A DNA stretch of 64,000 bases, taken from the NCBI RefSeq assembly GCF_030272615.1, contig NC_081405.1:469266008-469330007 (forward strand), read 5' to 3'. This DNA comes from Cryptomeria japonica. Its lineage: Eukaryota; Streptophyta; Pinopsida; Cupressales; Cupressaceae. The number at the start of each line of letters is the position of its first letter. Position 1 is the stretch's first letter. This document shows positions 35,380 through 47,842 of the stretch, in pieces. The position numbers and the translations under genes are program-made. A model generated the notes under the pieces. It saw only the letters and a list, made by a program, of their open reading frames with translations, was not told where the DNA came from and did no database searches.

Positions 35380-38300
35380 GGCTCTGACTTACTCCTTGAA
35401 GTCGCAAGGCTAAATGGAAGTCATACAATACGTATTAGCCCTTAAACTCAATTAACAATTATCAATTTGCACAAATAACTATTTTGTCAACAATTTAAAA
35501 CATTATTTGTAAATCCTCTACGAATGTCCTTATCCATTAGCAGAATGCATCTAAAATCATACACTTCTTAAAATATTCTAGAAATTACACACAATCTTAG
35601 TAGAGAAATGAATATTTTTTTATTTTTTTTATCCTTCCTTTCATTACACAAAACTAAAGCATTAAAAGATATAGACACCATTATCACACTCATCTATCAA
35701 ACATGACAAGAAAATATGCCATCAAGGTCAAATTCTCTCACCCATACCTCTTTTAACAACAATTTATCACATAGGACTAGCTTCAAAAATCAATTTCTAC
35801 AACCAAGTTAACATTTCCACATCTAGGAGAAACGTAGATAACTCAATTGTTTACACTTTCTAGACATACAAGAACCTTTCCAATGACTATGTCCCATAAC
35901 ATAGTGACAAGTTAATACCATTTAATCCATGATTACACATAATAACCATCCACATAACTGATTTGCACAACACAAAAGGCCACATGTGAGCATGTCTAAT
36001 GCTCGGTCAAAGATAACATGCACGAACAACATCTATATGCCTGCTCACAGAAGAAATAACATGATCATCAATATCCAACATCTCACTCAAGGGCTTGATG
36101 GTGCTAGGGCACAACATGGTGGTGCTACCTTCCATACCAGACCCTTGTGAATATCCCTTGTTGCGTAAGGTGTTTAGCCTCCAAGAGATAGTCACCACTC
36201 ATAGGTAGGTAGTGGATCCTAGCTATCTCATAGCCTCACATACCTCCATCCTCAAGGTTCCCTACGTCTACTTCCTCGTATACACTCATCCAAGACCATC
36301 TCTTACGTTCTTGGAGAGGAATTCACATTGCAACACAAGACTAGCATACGAAAACAACAAGGATAAATTGGTTTAGCCACCCAAGTACAAAAGAATAAAG
36401 ATAATAATCATCAATTCCAATAATAAGACAAGAAAATAATTTCCGGAATTGCAACATCAAATCAAGTAAGATCAAGATTGCAAGATCATGGCTAAACTAT
36501 CAAGGTCAAAATAAAATAAATTGTTGGCCCACAAGGAAATAAATAAATAAAAGAAAATCATAAGTGCACATTACATCACTATGTGACTAGCAGCTAGCCA
36601 CCAACAAGGAAGGAAGGAACAATTGTCTAGCTATTGCAATAGCTCATCATGTGGTGTGGCCTAGTCACACATCCGCATGGCATGGCAGTGTGCACCTCGG
36701 CATCACCCCGCATCACATCATCACACGGCATGGCTCTACCCTAAACCTGTCAGTAGGCCGCATGGCAATGTCTACTACATCCTTCATCGTGTCTCAGCAT
36801 GGCATGGCAATACTCCAAGCGGAAAGGGCATGCAATGGACGTATCCCACATGGCAGTGTACCTCATGGATAAGGCAAGCGTAGGTCACACCCCACATAGC
36901 GATGTTCCTCTCAGGATACTGCCGTAAGCCAAAGGTATACATGGCTAAGGTCTACCCACAAGTCTACCAACACTAGTCAACTGGCAACTCATGTAAGAAA
37001 ATAACACACCTCTCATGAAGACAAGGCAAAAAATGCTCCAATAAAATCTATCAAAATGCTCAAGAACTATCATCCATATGCTCAAAATAAGGGATAGGAA
37101 TTAGGCTGGCACACATGAACCTCATAAATCGGTTCATCACAAAGGGAAAGTATTGAGTACACCTATAATATAGTTTCATTATATAACTATATTTTTCCTC
37201 GAGATAGGGAAGCTAAAGTCGCTTCACGTCAACATTACTTGTACGTTGTTCATACGATTCAAGGAATGGTGACTTCTAATACTACCCCTTCACATATTGA
37301 CTTATCAACAACCCGTGGGTTGGCACTCAGTAAGGGAACAAATATGCAACATCACATAAATAGGTATGGTTTCCCATACTCATAAGCAAACATATTCCCC
37401 ATGGTTGATTACTTCACCATTTCATGGGCACACATAGCAAGTACGGGTTTCTTACAACACACAAGGAATATCACCATTACTAGTTTAGTCACATTTACAG
37501 GGAGTACTTCTCAATACGCTATCATCTACTTAAGAGAAGTTTTAATTATGCTTTTCACATGAATCACTAAATAAAGTTTACTCTAGATACACATATTGAA
37601 ATTCTTTAACAATTCAATTTTACACAAGGAAATAATGTCATTCTGATATCTTTCTCAAATTCCACTAAGCATTTGCATTCACATTACTAACTATGCAATT
37701 TTCTTTTCCAAGGCGAAAAACTTTCCTCATTCAATTAGAAGCCAAAGCAAACATACAATTTCATATGCATTATAAAAATTCTTCTTAAATCACTGCATTC
37801 TTGATAGCATTTCAAAAACAACAACCTTATATTTTAGGCAAGAGGAGGAAGAGAGTTGGAAAAATCATCTTTTTCCTACGAATACACAAGATCTACAAGA
37901 TCACACTATATGCTCAGATATAAGTATATCATTTTAGTTACACGGTTTTCATTTCGCTATCTTTTAGGAGGGTGCCAAAACAACCTAACATGACATTTCC
38001 AACTATTGTTGTTGCAATATAATGTTCTAGTTTTCTGAACAAGAATTCAAGACAAACAATTTTTTTTTGGTAATACAAGTCTTCTTGAGAACACTTGCTA
38101 TTCATAATACAATACAATAAAAAATCAAACCTAACATTGAAAATTCAAAATACGACAAGAAGGTAAATGAGGAGCTATCTACGAGATATTACACATTAAT
38201 GCATACAAACTAACAAGTCTTTCATTTGCTCTTTCTAAACACAATAAGGTAATTATCTATATCCAAAGCAAGTTAAACGGTGTGTTACTAAAATAGGTCC

Positions 38301-39154
38301 TAAATCAACTGGTTCGAAGACACACATAAAACAATCTTTCAAAAAAAACCCATTAATACACACTTGAAGCTACTATCACATGTTCTCTTTTGGTACTTCT
38401 TTCACAACAAAACAATTTTCATAAGATCAACTATGCACATATTAATGCACCTTACTTAAGATGGACTTTATTATATTACTCCTACAAAGCACATGGAAAA
38501 TCCTTAATGTAAACATACAATTTTCTCTCATTAACCATAATTAACTTCCAAACCAAATCCCTTTCACAATCTAAAAAAAAACACATAAGCGTTATAAGGC
38601 TCACACGAGGGCTTAAGAAATACCATCCTTTCTCTTGCAATAAGAATTCTTAAATAAGAGATAATTACCAATATAAGAAATATTTTAATCTCTAATGAGA
38701 GAGAGGAGGAATGGTGATAGTCATTTAATTTACTACAAAATAAACATTTAATTATTTTATTTTTTTTGCCATACTAGTTCTTCTAGTGGACAACACTAAG
38801 ATAGATCATAACCATAACAAGCACATTTCATACTTTTAGATTCAAGACAATACCAACCAACCCAGACGGATTAATCAAAAGAGTAAAACAATTAAAGAAC
38901 GAAGGTACATACGACTCTCTTTCAGAATAAGAGGAATCATAGACCAAGACATTAATAAGTAACAAAACACATACAATCACTCTAATGCACCCACATCAAG
39001 AAGGTGAGAACAGGGTGTGAACACACTTGTTACACCCAAGTTAGGGTTTGCTCAATCACACACACACAACAAGGAGGACAAGCCTACAACATAAGGTAGA
39101 TACACCTCACACCAACTAAGGGCACAAGCGAAACCAGAGATCCCAGTGTTGCAA
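35380..39154 (-). other. Non-coding internal domain of element 2
   Basis: About 3.8 kb with no recognisable retroviral domain. It aligns with the internal domain of element 1 from end to end. Around 36675-36870 it has recurrent gcatggcatggc and gcatggc words; the open frames 36651-36872 and 36677-36883 there derive from these words. Confidence 0.8.
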
Positions 39155-39171
39155 CATGGGCTCTGATACCA
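39155..39171 (-). other. Primer binding site of element 2 (iMet type)
   Basis: The minus strand reads TGGTATCAGAGCCCATG, a perfect match to the usual TGGTATCAGAGC core complementary to initiator methionine tRNA, two bases from the 5' LTR. Confidence 0.9.
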
Positions 39172-39173
39172 AG

Positions 39174-41472
39174 TGTAATGCCCCGCTAGGAAACACTGAA
39201 GGGTTTAAGTTAAAAACACTCAAATGGAGTGTAAATATTTTTTTTTTATAATAATAATTAAGAGTGTTAATAATAAGTCACAACATTAAGATAATTTGGA
39301 GTTATCTAAAGCTTAGATAACACAGCGGAAGACTAAACGAACCTAAGGAGTTTCCCAACGCGATTACGTAACCTCACACCTAACTCAACTCGCAACAATT
39401 GATCCAATTAAGCTGGATATCTTAATTATGAGTTAATGCTTAAGACATGGATATGTTATGTTCGATGAATAGACATTTTAGAATTTAGGAAGCATTTCAT
39501 CTATTATGATTGGGGATGAGGCTAACAAGAGGATATTTGCTCAATGAAGTTTAAAACATAATTAACTTAAGAATTCACCCATTAAGGTTTAAGTAGGGTA
39601 AACTTGACGACTCCATCCATTTTAGATATAATGCGACTAATATAACGAAGTTCATTCATTTAGGTTTAAAAGTAATCAACCACAAATGAGATCATCCTTT
39701 ATTGTTAAAAGTATGGCTAATAAGATGAAATTCATTCATTAAGAATTAAGTTGTAAATAATAAAATGAGGCTCCTTCATTTGGTTTTAAACATAACCAAC
39801 TAATAAGTCGTAGTTCATTTATAGAGGATAAAATGTAAATAGCCAAAGAGTTCTTTCATTGAAGTTAAAATAATACTAAGAGATGGAGCTCAATTCATAA
39901 GGTGAAAATGTACTATAGCCACATGAGTTCATCCCTTTAATTAAAATATAGGTAGCAAGATGATATTCATTCGTTCAGGATTAAAATTATAAGTACATAG
40001 TGACGATCATCCATTAGGATTAAAATATAACCCACTTAATGATCTCACTCTTTTTAGTTTAAAATAAAGTTAATATGAAGACATACATTTGCTATGGGTA
40101 AGATATAAACAACTAAATGAGTGCTTCCTTTTTAGTTCAATTAAAGCTTTTATGATGAAGTTCAAAAATTAAGGTTATAATGTGGATAACCAATTCGAGT
40201 TCATCCAATTTATAAACTAATTTGGCGAGGATTATTTGTTTAGAATAAAATGTAGTAAACTAAATAAATTCATCCAATATAGTGAAATATATCTAACATG
40301 ACGATGTTCATTTATTAAGATAATACGGTACGTAGCCGAATGAGGTTCATCCATTATTTATCAATTTAGATATTATGACATTAATCCAATAATTGTTACC
40401 CATCCAATATAGTCAAATTTCAAGATTTATAACAAGTTAATCCAATATTTGTAACCTAGCAAGTTTCTTTCCATGCTTACTTCTTTCCATTAACATTAAC
40501 AAATTACTTTCCATAATCATATTTACAATCTTTTTTTACCCTAATTACTACATTTAATAAGAGGACTAAATTCATGCACTTGAGATTTAGCTTCATTAAA
40601 TTCCCATTATACACTTACGAAAAGCAACCATACATGATAACTTAAAGTATGAAATAAAGGAGACAAAAGCATCGCATAACACAGATATGATCTCGGAGTT
40701 CACCCCTAGAGGGCCACATCTCCGGGTCTGCACAACTGCAAGACCCCTCTAGCATTTAATATAGTTAGGATTACATAAGTTTCAATTCTATTACATCTCT
40801 GCCATTTAGGCAAAAACAAATCACTATACAACAACCACCTCGGTCGATAATTACATAATGATCCCTTTTGAAGTGGCTACGACTGAACACATCAAAAGAA
40901 AATACAAGGGTTTCTTAACTGACGGTTCCCTAATTAGGGACTTGACCGACTATGACCAAACACAAGCAACCAGACGACGGGGTCCTAACACTCCTATCAA
41001 GGTCGTGCCATTACTTTAGACATATCGATTTAAAAAAAAACAATGAAACCATGCACAAGCTTTAACCGAAAAGTACAATCATTTCTCATGTTGATTTAAG
41101 CATCTAAATAGGTCATTTAACCTTAGATAAACATCATTGACATGTTGGTTTAGTTACCATACTCTAGTCCCCTTTTCTAGCAACACAAAATTGACCCTTT
41201 TACAAAGAGGAACAAAATATATTAAATATTAAATAAGGTAATGGGAAAAACATCTCCCAACAAATTAAAGTTCCCTAGCATACAATTTAAGAAACATTCA
41301 TCATTCGATTTATTCAATAGCATATATATAAATCCCAGTATTCACCAACTTATAATAAAAAAATAATAGCAACATTACAACAATTGATATTTCAATGGAA
41401 ATAAAAGCTATAATGGAACCAATGATTAATATATAATTAATAATATATACTAAATAGATATCATCTAAATTA

Positions 41473-41520
<48 letters not shown>

Positions 41521-43708
41521 TTCCATTATTAATGATTATTACTTGATAGTAATTAAATTTCCACCAATTTCTAATAATAATAAAACATATTGCTTTATAT
41601 ATATTTATATTATTAATTTAAATTTTGTTTTATTATTTCACCAAACTAAATTTATAAAATTTTAAAAAATTAAAAAAATAAATAAAAATAAAAAGAGGGC
41701 GGCCAAACCCTAGGTCGGCTTTGCCCTAGCCGCTGGGCCTGCGGCCCCCATGACGAACGCATCCCCTCGGCCTCCACACACATTGGAGTCGGGGGTTACT
41801 GTGGCCGTCGTGGGGGTCGCAGCCCCTTCGACCTCCACTCTGTGGAGCCGGGGGTTGCTGCGGCTGCCATGGGGTCCGCAGCCCCTTCGACACCCACACG
41901 TAGTGGAGCGGGGTGTCCAGGTTGAGCTTTGGCTCCCCCCCCAAAAACCCCCTATTTTCTTTTACCCCTTTTTTTTTCTTTATTTTTATTTTATATTTTT
42001 TTTTTGTATATTCCAGTTTCGACTTAACTAATTTTTTTTTTTGAAATACACATAAACAAAATAGCTAAATGAAATGTAAAACCCCCATTAACCATTTATC
42101 ACAGTCACATACATATTTTTCCATAATGACCAAAATAACAAAGTGGTAAAGTTTTTTCCAGCAGTCATGATTTTCTAAATACCCAAAACAAACTTCCAGA
42201 TGGGCAGGATTTATTCAAAACCCATAACCCTTTAAACATTCTTGATCCAAAAACAACCAATATGGATTATTTTATTTTTTTTAAAACAAACAGAATTTCA
42301 TGAGGAAGAAACAAACACATTTTTTTTTATTCACAATGAAATAAGGGATAAACAAGAAACCTACCTCCTTTAGCTTTCCTGGCAAGAAATTTGAAGATGA
42401 GCCCAACCTGCCATTCCAGAAGAACTCCGTTCTTTTTCCAAAACCCCCAATTTCTTCCTCCAATTTTTTTTTTTTTTTCTTTTCCACAATTTTTCCACCC
42501 AAAATATATTTTTTCAACCTAGGTTAAATGGAAACCCATTTTGACCTAATTTCAAATTTCGAATTTTAAGCCCTTTTAAAATAAAAAGAAATAATAATTC
42601 TTTTCAACTATTAAATTCTTTGAACTTGATTTTCTAATTAATATACTTCTCTCTTATTTAATCTAAATTTTAATTTCTCAATATTAATTAAGCCAACATT
42701 TATATTTCGAACTATTGACAAGGGTAAAGTATTTAAATTAAATTAATTTCCAAAATCAATCTTTTACACTATATCAAACTTTACAAATTAAAAATGATTT
42801 TCTTTAAATAATTAAAATTTACCTTTTCATTTCCAAAATGCAAAAGTGGTTAAGTTATTTCTATTTCCAAAAGACTTTAAATCTTTTTTTTTTTAGAATG
42901 CATAAACTAATTAAATTTGTTATTTAAAATTAACTATTAAACTAAACTCGCTACAAACATAAATAGAGCGCTCTTTTTTTGATAAATGACTAATCTCATG
43001 AAAGTAACCTATTTATTTTAATTTCCCAACTAATAATGCGTAAATGAACACATTAATTCAAATTAAATACTTAAGCTTGCTACAAATAAAATTAAGGCGA
43101 TCTCTTAAATTAACTATTAATCATATAAAAGAAACCTATCTATTTTAATTTCTCAATTACTAATGCATAAATCAACACATTAAATTGAATTAAATACTTA
43201 GGATAAAATACTCCATTTACCACACGCAAGGCATGCAAACCAAGAAAGTCCACCAATCACACGACAAACAACCCAAACAAAAAGAAAACCCTACGGACCA
43301 CACACGACGCTCACCTGATCATGGCTAAGGCAAGACGAGAGTTTTATGACCACCTAATCTAAATTCTAACGATGAAGGAGGTATACTCAACCCTGCAAGT
43401 CCTGAAGGAGATGAACCTCACACCTAGGCGGTATAGTACCTGCAATCTCCTGCAACCATGAGTCACGCAAGCATACATATATATACATATTCAATGAAGG
43501 CGTTAGCTCGAGATTTATAACCAGAATTAGGGAACAATTACATTTACACAAGAATCGATGCAAAAGCACAATAATAGGTATGCACAATATTCATATAGTC
43601 TAATCTACAACATTACATAATAGTAAATCCACCATTCAAGAATGCCACATAGGAAGTCAACCAAGGTCAAGCGGGTTTTACAAGGCCGACTAGGGTAGGG
43701 GCATTACA
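39174..43708 (-). repeat. Element 2 LTR (5' LTR in element orientation)
   Basis: It starts TGTAATGCCCC and ends GGGGCATTACA. It contains the short AT run 41475-41518 and the GC-rich island 41697-41946. The predicted frames 41726-41944 and 41750-42031 are by-products of that island. Confidence 0.94.
41697..41946 (-). other. GC-rich hairpin island in element 2, 5' LTR
   Basis: Same layout as 33339-33612, with ctccac/gtggag pairs and a terminal C run. It differs by a shorter C run and point changes, and lacks the short duplicated gggcggc block seen near 33354 in the partner. Confidence 0.6.
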
Positions 43709-43713
43709 TCTTT

Positions 43714-43980
43714 CTGATGCATTTTGAAGTTCAAAAATCTGATATGTTATGCAAAAGTTATTCCTATTTTCATAAAAGCAATTTTTTTAACAGTCAGATG
43801 CAAATTATTTATGGCAATTGCGAATTACTTAAGTCAAATGTGAACCACTTAAAAAAATTGTGCATTGTTATGAGCGATTACAAATTACTGTGAGGATGAT
43901 TGTGCAACACTTCCTATGTATCCGTACAAAACCTACAAAACACAAAAAAAATCACGCCAGAAGGTTAGAAAAGTTGTTTT
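43714..43980 (-). other. Element 3 leader between element 2 and the 5' LTR
   Basis: The first part continues element 3 after the element 2 insertion. It holds more AATT-type words (gcaattgcgaattact, gcgattacaaattact), like those at 30215-30330. No coding frame is supported. Confidence 0.5.
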
Positions 43981-43997
43981 TCATGTCGGGTTCACCA
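43981..43997 (-). other. Candidate primer binding site of element 3
   Basis: The minus strand reads TGGTGAACCCGACATGA one base from the 5' LTR. It starts with the TGG that pairs with a tRNA CCA end. The tRNA could not be assigned without a search. Confidence 0.55.
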
Positions 43998-43998
43998 T

Positions 43999-45052
43999 TG
44001 TTTTTAGGGGTAAACTCGATCATAATTAATAAGATATATAAGAGTGAATCACAAAGACTCTAATATAATTAAACCAACTCCTAAATGACAGTGAAATAAC
44101 ATCAAATCAATTAAATATCAAATAATATCAAATTAATACTCCCTCAATTGACCCAAATAGGCTTCCATTGCTCTTCTCCAAATTGTGTGATAGGTGGATC
44201 TCAAGTGTTGCACTGGGATTCCTGCATAAGATAGACACAATTACTTCAAAGATCGTGATTATGAAATTATGAGAAATGAAGTTGCTTTTATAGATTTTCG
44301 GGTGAGATGGGGTGAGATTTGGAACTGAAGTGTTGATTGATAGTTCACCGATTTTGATTGATTAGTTAAGTGGATTGATTGATTTGTTAATAGGATAGAT
44401 TGATCTGTTAACTCAATTGATTGACCATTTGACTGAGTTGATTGAATAGTTGAATCAATTGATTGGGGAGATGACTGATTTGATTAGGGAGATGACTGAT
44501 TTGATTGATTAATCAGAAAAGGTTTTTGAGAGTGAAAAGGGGAGATTGGAGAGTTAACTGATTAGTTAATTGATTTGATGAACCAGTCAGGATTTCAACA
44601 TGTGTTGTAGGATTTTGAAATTGAAATTCATTTTCATTTTGATTTGAATTTAAATTTTGATTTTCGAATGACGAAATTCAAATGCACATTTATCTGAAAT
44701 TTGATGAAATTCAAATTTGGGGAAATTCAAATTTGAGAAATTGGAATTAGATGAAATTAAGTGAAATTTGAATTTGGAGAATTGGAAGAATAAATTAATT
44801 AATTAAATAATAAATATTATTTAATTAAGGAATAAATCACAATTAATTACATAATAAATATTTAATTAATATTTGAAGAGGTTAAATGATGAATTGATTA
44901 AGAAGTGGAAATTGAATAATTAGCATTGATTGAAACTTATGATTGAATTATTTTAGAAGAACAAATTAGCTTAATTAAATAATTAAATAATTATTTAACT
45001 AATAAGACGATAAATTAGTACATCATAGACGAGACATTTTTAGGTGTCTACA
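43999..45052 (-). repeat. Element 3 LTR (5' LTR in element orientation)
   Basis: It starts TGTTTTTAGGGG and ends TTTTTAGGTGTCTACA, 1,054 bp like its partner at 23204-24257. The following CTACT at 45053-45057 is the right TSD copy. Confidence 0.9.
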
Positions 45053-45895
45053 CTACTAGTTGTATTTCATTCAATTGTCTATTGCAAGTGTCAATTAGTC
45101 TCATGAAACTTGATTTGTTGAATCATCGGTGGTGCACACAATAAAATAAAAAATCTTGTCAGGATTTTGTTGTGAGCTTTTCTTAGAAGTTTTAGTGGGC
45201 TTTACATTTTTTATGTTTCACGTCAAATGTGTAAAGGTAAGCGATCATTATAATTGACTTGTGAGTGCTCAACTATGTGATAATCTTGTAAATCAAGTAC
45301 AATACAAAAAGTAGACTAATGTATTGTAAAAGTGATATTGGTATAAAAGATATGAAAAAGTTGCATGTCATGTGAACAAAAGGTAAGAAAGAATCAAAAT
45401 ATTAATCATGAAAAGGTATCACTAGATCAATACTATCAACATGGTCACTATGTTTACAAAAATAATCAACATAAGGATGTGCCAAACTCATAAAAGAAGT
45501 GTGAAGAAAACAAAATGAATCAAACAATTTTAAATATTTTTTATTTTATTTTTTTAATTTAGATGAAATATTAACTCACTATAAATAACATACCATCATC
45601 CACATACTCATAATTAGCAAACAAGAATGATTTAATGTGTAAAAAAGAATTTGGAGTAACATCATAATCATCATGTAATAGCTAGTCACTTATAACTTTA
45701 ATATCATCATGTAATATGTGGGATGATAATGAAATATTGGTTTGCTCTACATGAGAAGCTAATAAACTAACATCAAGATGTATGATAATAAATTTATATA
45801 AATTCTCTCATCATCATAACGATTTCTATTATAATTTGTTTAGGACTATATATCTATGTATATGCTCTATATATATCAAAAACACACACACACAC
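45053..45895 (+). repeat. Tandem-array unit, type A, right part
   Basis: It continues the unit broken at 23203 and aligns with 8667-9500. It ends in an AC dinucleotide run at about 45881-45897, where the expected unit end (agatatcttttg...tctcatctaatgg) is missing, so this unit is shortened. Confidence 0.8.
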
Positions 45896-47213
45896 ACATA
45901 AACCCTAACATTTTAAAATTAGAATCAATTCTACCCAGTTAAATTTTAATTGAAAATTAAATTCTAGTAAGGGGCATTTTGACAAGGTCACGAGACTTAA
46001 GTTGTGGCTTAAGTTACTTTTGAAAAGTAAATAATAAACTAGCTTATTAAACTCACTTTATAAAACAATCTTTATGTGCAACCTTAGACCCTTTCTATTA
46101 CTACTGTAAGGATAACCAATGCACTTGGGGAGAATGTCATTCTGGTGGATGACTCTTAGGGCACATAATTTCTTTGGTATGCATGCCCTTTGTCCAATCT
46201 TTTCTCTCACTCCTTTTCCATCATTTATTTTTCATGTCACTTATGTCATAGTGACACTACATTTATTTTATTCAATTGTTCATTGTTATTGAGAAATGAG
46301 TCTCATGACATTTGATTTTTAAGTCTTGGGTGTTGCACACAAAGAATAATGACACTATCATTTATGAATCTATGCATTGAAAAATATCGGTAATGTTTGT
46401 TTGCGCATATATTATGAGCTTTACATTTTTCACATTTCACCACAAATTTGTAAAGGCAACATTCATTAATATTTGACTTGTGAATACCCAACAATGTGAT
46501 AATCTTGTAAATGAAGTACAATACAAAAAATAGGCTTGTGTATGGTAAAAGAGATTGTTATGAAAGGGGGAAATTGTGCACATGTAATATAAATAAAAGG
46601 TTAGGAAATATCAAAAGAGAAATCATGAGATGACATCACCAGGTCCATATTATATCCATGGGCACTATGTTTGTGAAAAATAAGCAATAAAAGCATGTGG
46701 TAAATTTACAAAAAAAGTGTAAAGAAGAAAAACTGAAACAAATGATTGACAAGAATTATTATTCATATGAGTTACTAGTTTGGTTTACTATATTTAAATA
46801 TAAAATTATTTAAGAATATATAATGAAATAAAAAATTATAATAGTTTATATCAAATTTTTTCACCATCATAAATTTGACACTAATTTTTTTGGGGTTGTA
46901 TTTCTATATATGTACTTTATATAAATCAAACCTATATGTATATATTATTTGAATCTATATACATTTATATGCTCTTATACATTAAAGTTTTCTCAATTTG
47001 GTGTAAAAATACAAAAAATATTCGCAATAAAAATTTAACTCCTTGATTCTTCTTGTTGAAGGTCAAGTCGGGCTTTGAATTCTTATTTGCTTCTTATTCT
47101 TCTTTGTAACCTACAAAATGATGTCATCCCCTTGAGAAGATATCTTTTGTTGGGATTTATAAGACTAGCACAACCCTTAAATTTTTCATAGATCTAAGAG
47201 TGAGCATAACTCT
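45896..47213 (+). repeat. Tandem-array unit, type B (right copy)
   Basis: It aligns with 21590-22795 from aattctacccagttaaattttaattg through gatctaagagtgagcataactctcatc. The unit boundary word tctcatctaatgg recurs at about 47210. Confidence 0.8.
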
Positions 47214-47580
47214 CATCTAATGGACGAGATTTGGTAATCTCCAACCTTTTTAAAGAAACATTTGTTGCAACATCATAATCATTATCCAATGACTATTCAC
47301 TTAGAATTATAATATCATGATGTAATGTGTGGGAAGGTAACGAAGGATTGCTATGAGCTATATGAAAAGCTAATAAACTAACATCAAGGTGTATGATATC
47401 GTTGTGTAAGGTTCTACAAAGGGAAAGGTTAATATGAACATTCATAAGACCAACATGAAATATAGAAAAATGAAACACAAAATGTAGATAAAAGATCATT
47501 GTGAAACACATGATTATATATAGAAGCAACTAATTTAATGAAATCATAAAAAATTATTATAAAATGTAAAATAAATATCA
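47214..47580 (+). repeat. Partial last array unit, type A-like
   Basis: The segment 47275-47400 matches the type A stretch at 9290-9410 (attataatatcatgatgtaatgtgt and gctaataaactaacatcaaggtgtatgat words). Similarity fades after about 47580. Confidence 0.6.
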
Positions 47581-47811
47581 CCGAGAGCTATAACAATATT
47601 ATAAATATATAAGACTTTATAATCATTGAGGACATACTTCTTACTATACCAAATCATAGATAAAACAAGATGACTATGAAACTCACACACAAGTTCAACA
47701 AGTATATCTATTACTTAGTGCTTTCCAACTCAAAGAAAAAGCATCAAAAAGTTAGTAACCTAAATTTGTGGTGAGGGTAGGTGTGGAATGTAAAGTTGAA
47801 GGGACCACATA

Positions 47812-47842
<31 letters not shown>

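Larger units (their letters stand above)
30777..43708 (-). mobile_element. Element 2: complete LARD-like non-autonomous LTR retrotransposon
   Basis: This is a complete 12.9-kb minus-strand element nested in element 3. LTRs are 30777-35367 (4,591 bp) and 39174-43708 (4,535 bp), with termini TGTAATGCCC and GGGGCATTACA that are inverted repeats of each other. The polypurine tract complement abuts 35367, and an iMet-type primer site complement (catgggctctgatacca) lies at 39155-39171. TSD is TCTTT. The internal domain is 3,806 bp and holds no recognisable retroviral gene. It belongs to the same superfamily as element 1 (same termini, homologous internal region) but has a different GC-rich island. 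LTR copies differ at about six of the first 165 bases by eye, so it is younger than elements 1 and 3. Confidence 0.94.
23204..45052 (-). mobile_element. Element 3: LTR retrotransposon carrying nested element 2
   Basis: The outer element spans 21.8 kb, of which 12.9 kb is the nested element 2. Its LTRs are 23204-24257 and 43999-45052, both 1,054 bp, starting TGTTTT(C/T)AGGGGTAAA and ending GGTGTCTACA. TSD is CTACT. A polypurine tract complement lies at 24258-24272 and a candidate primer site at 43981-43997, so the element reads on the minus strand. Without element 2 the internal part is about 6.8 kb. Only a Gln/Pro/Ser-rich gag-like frame was found; no RT, RNase H or integrase. LTR copies differ at roughly 20 of the first 230 bases by eye, older than element 2, which fits the nesting. 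Confidence 0.9.

Noticed and set aside
36651-36883. His/Trp-rich open frames
   Set aside because: They are produced by recurrent gcatggc words in the non-coding internal domain of element 2 and occur in two overlapping frames.
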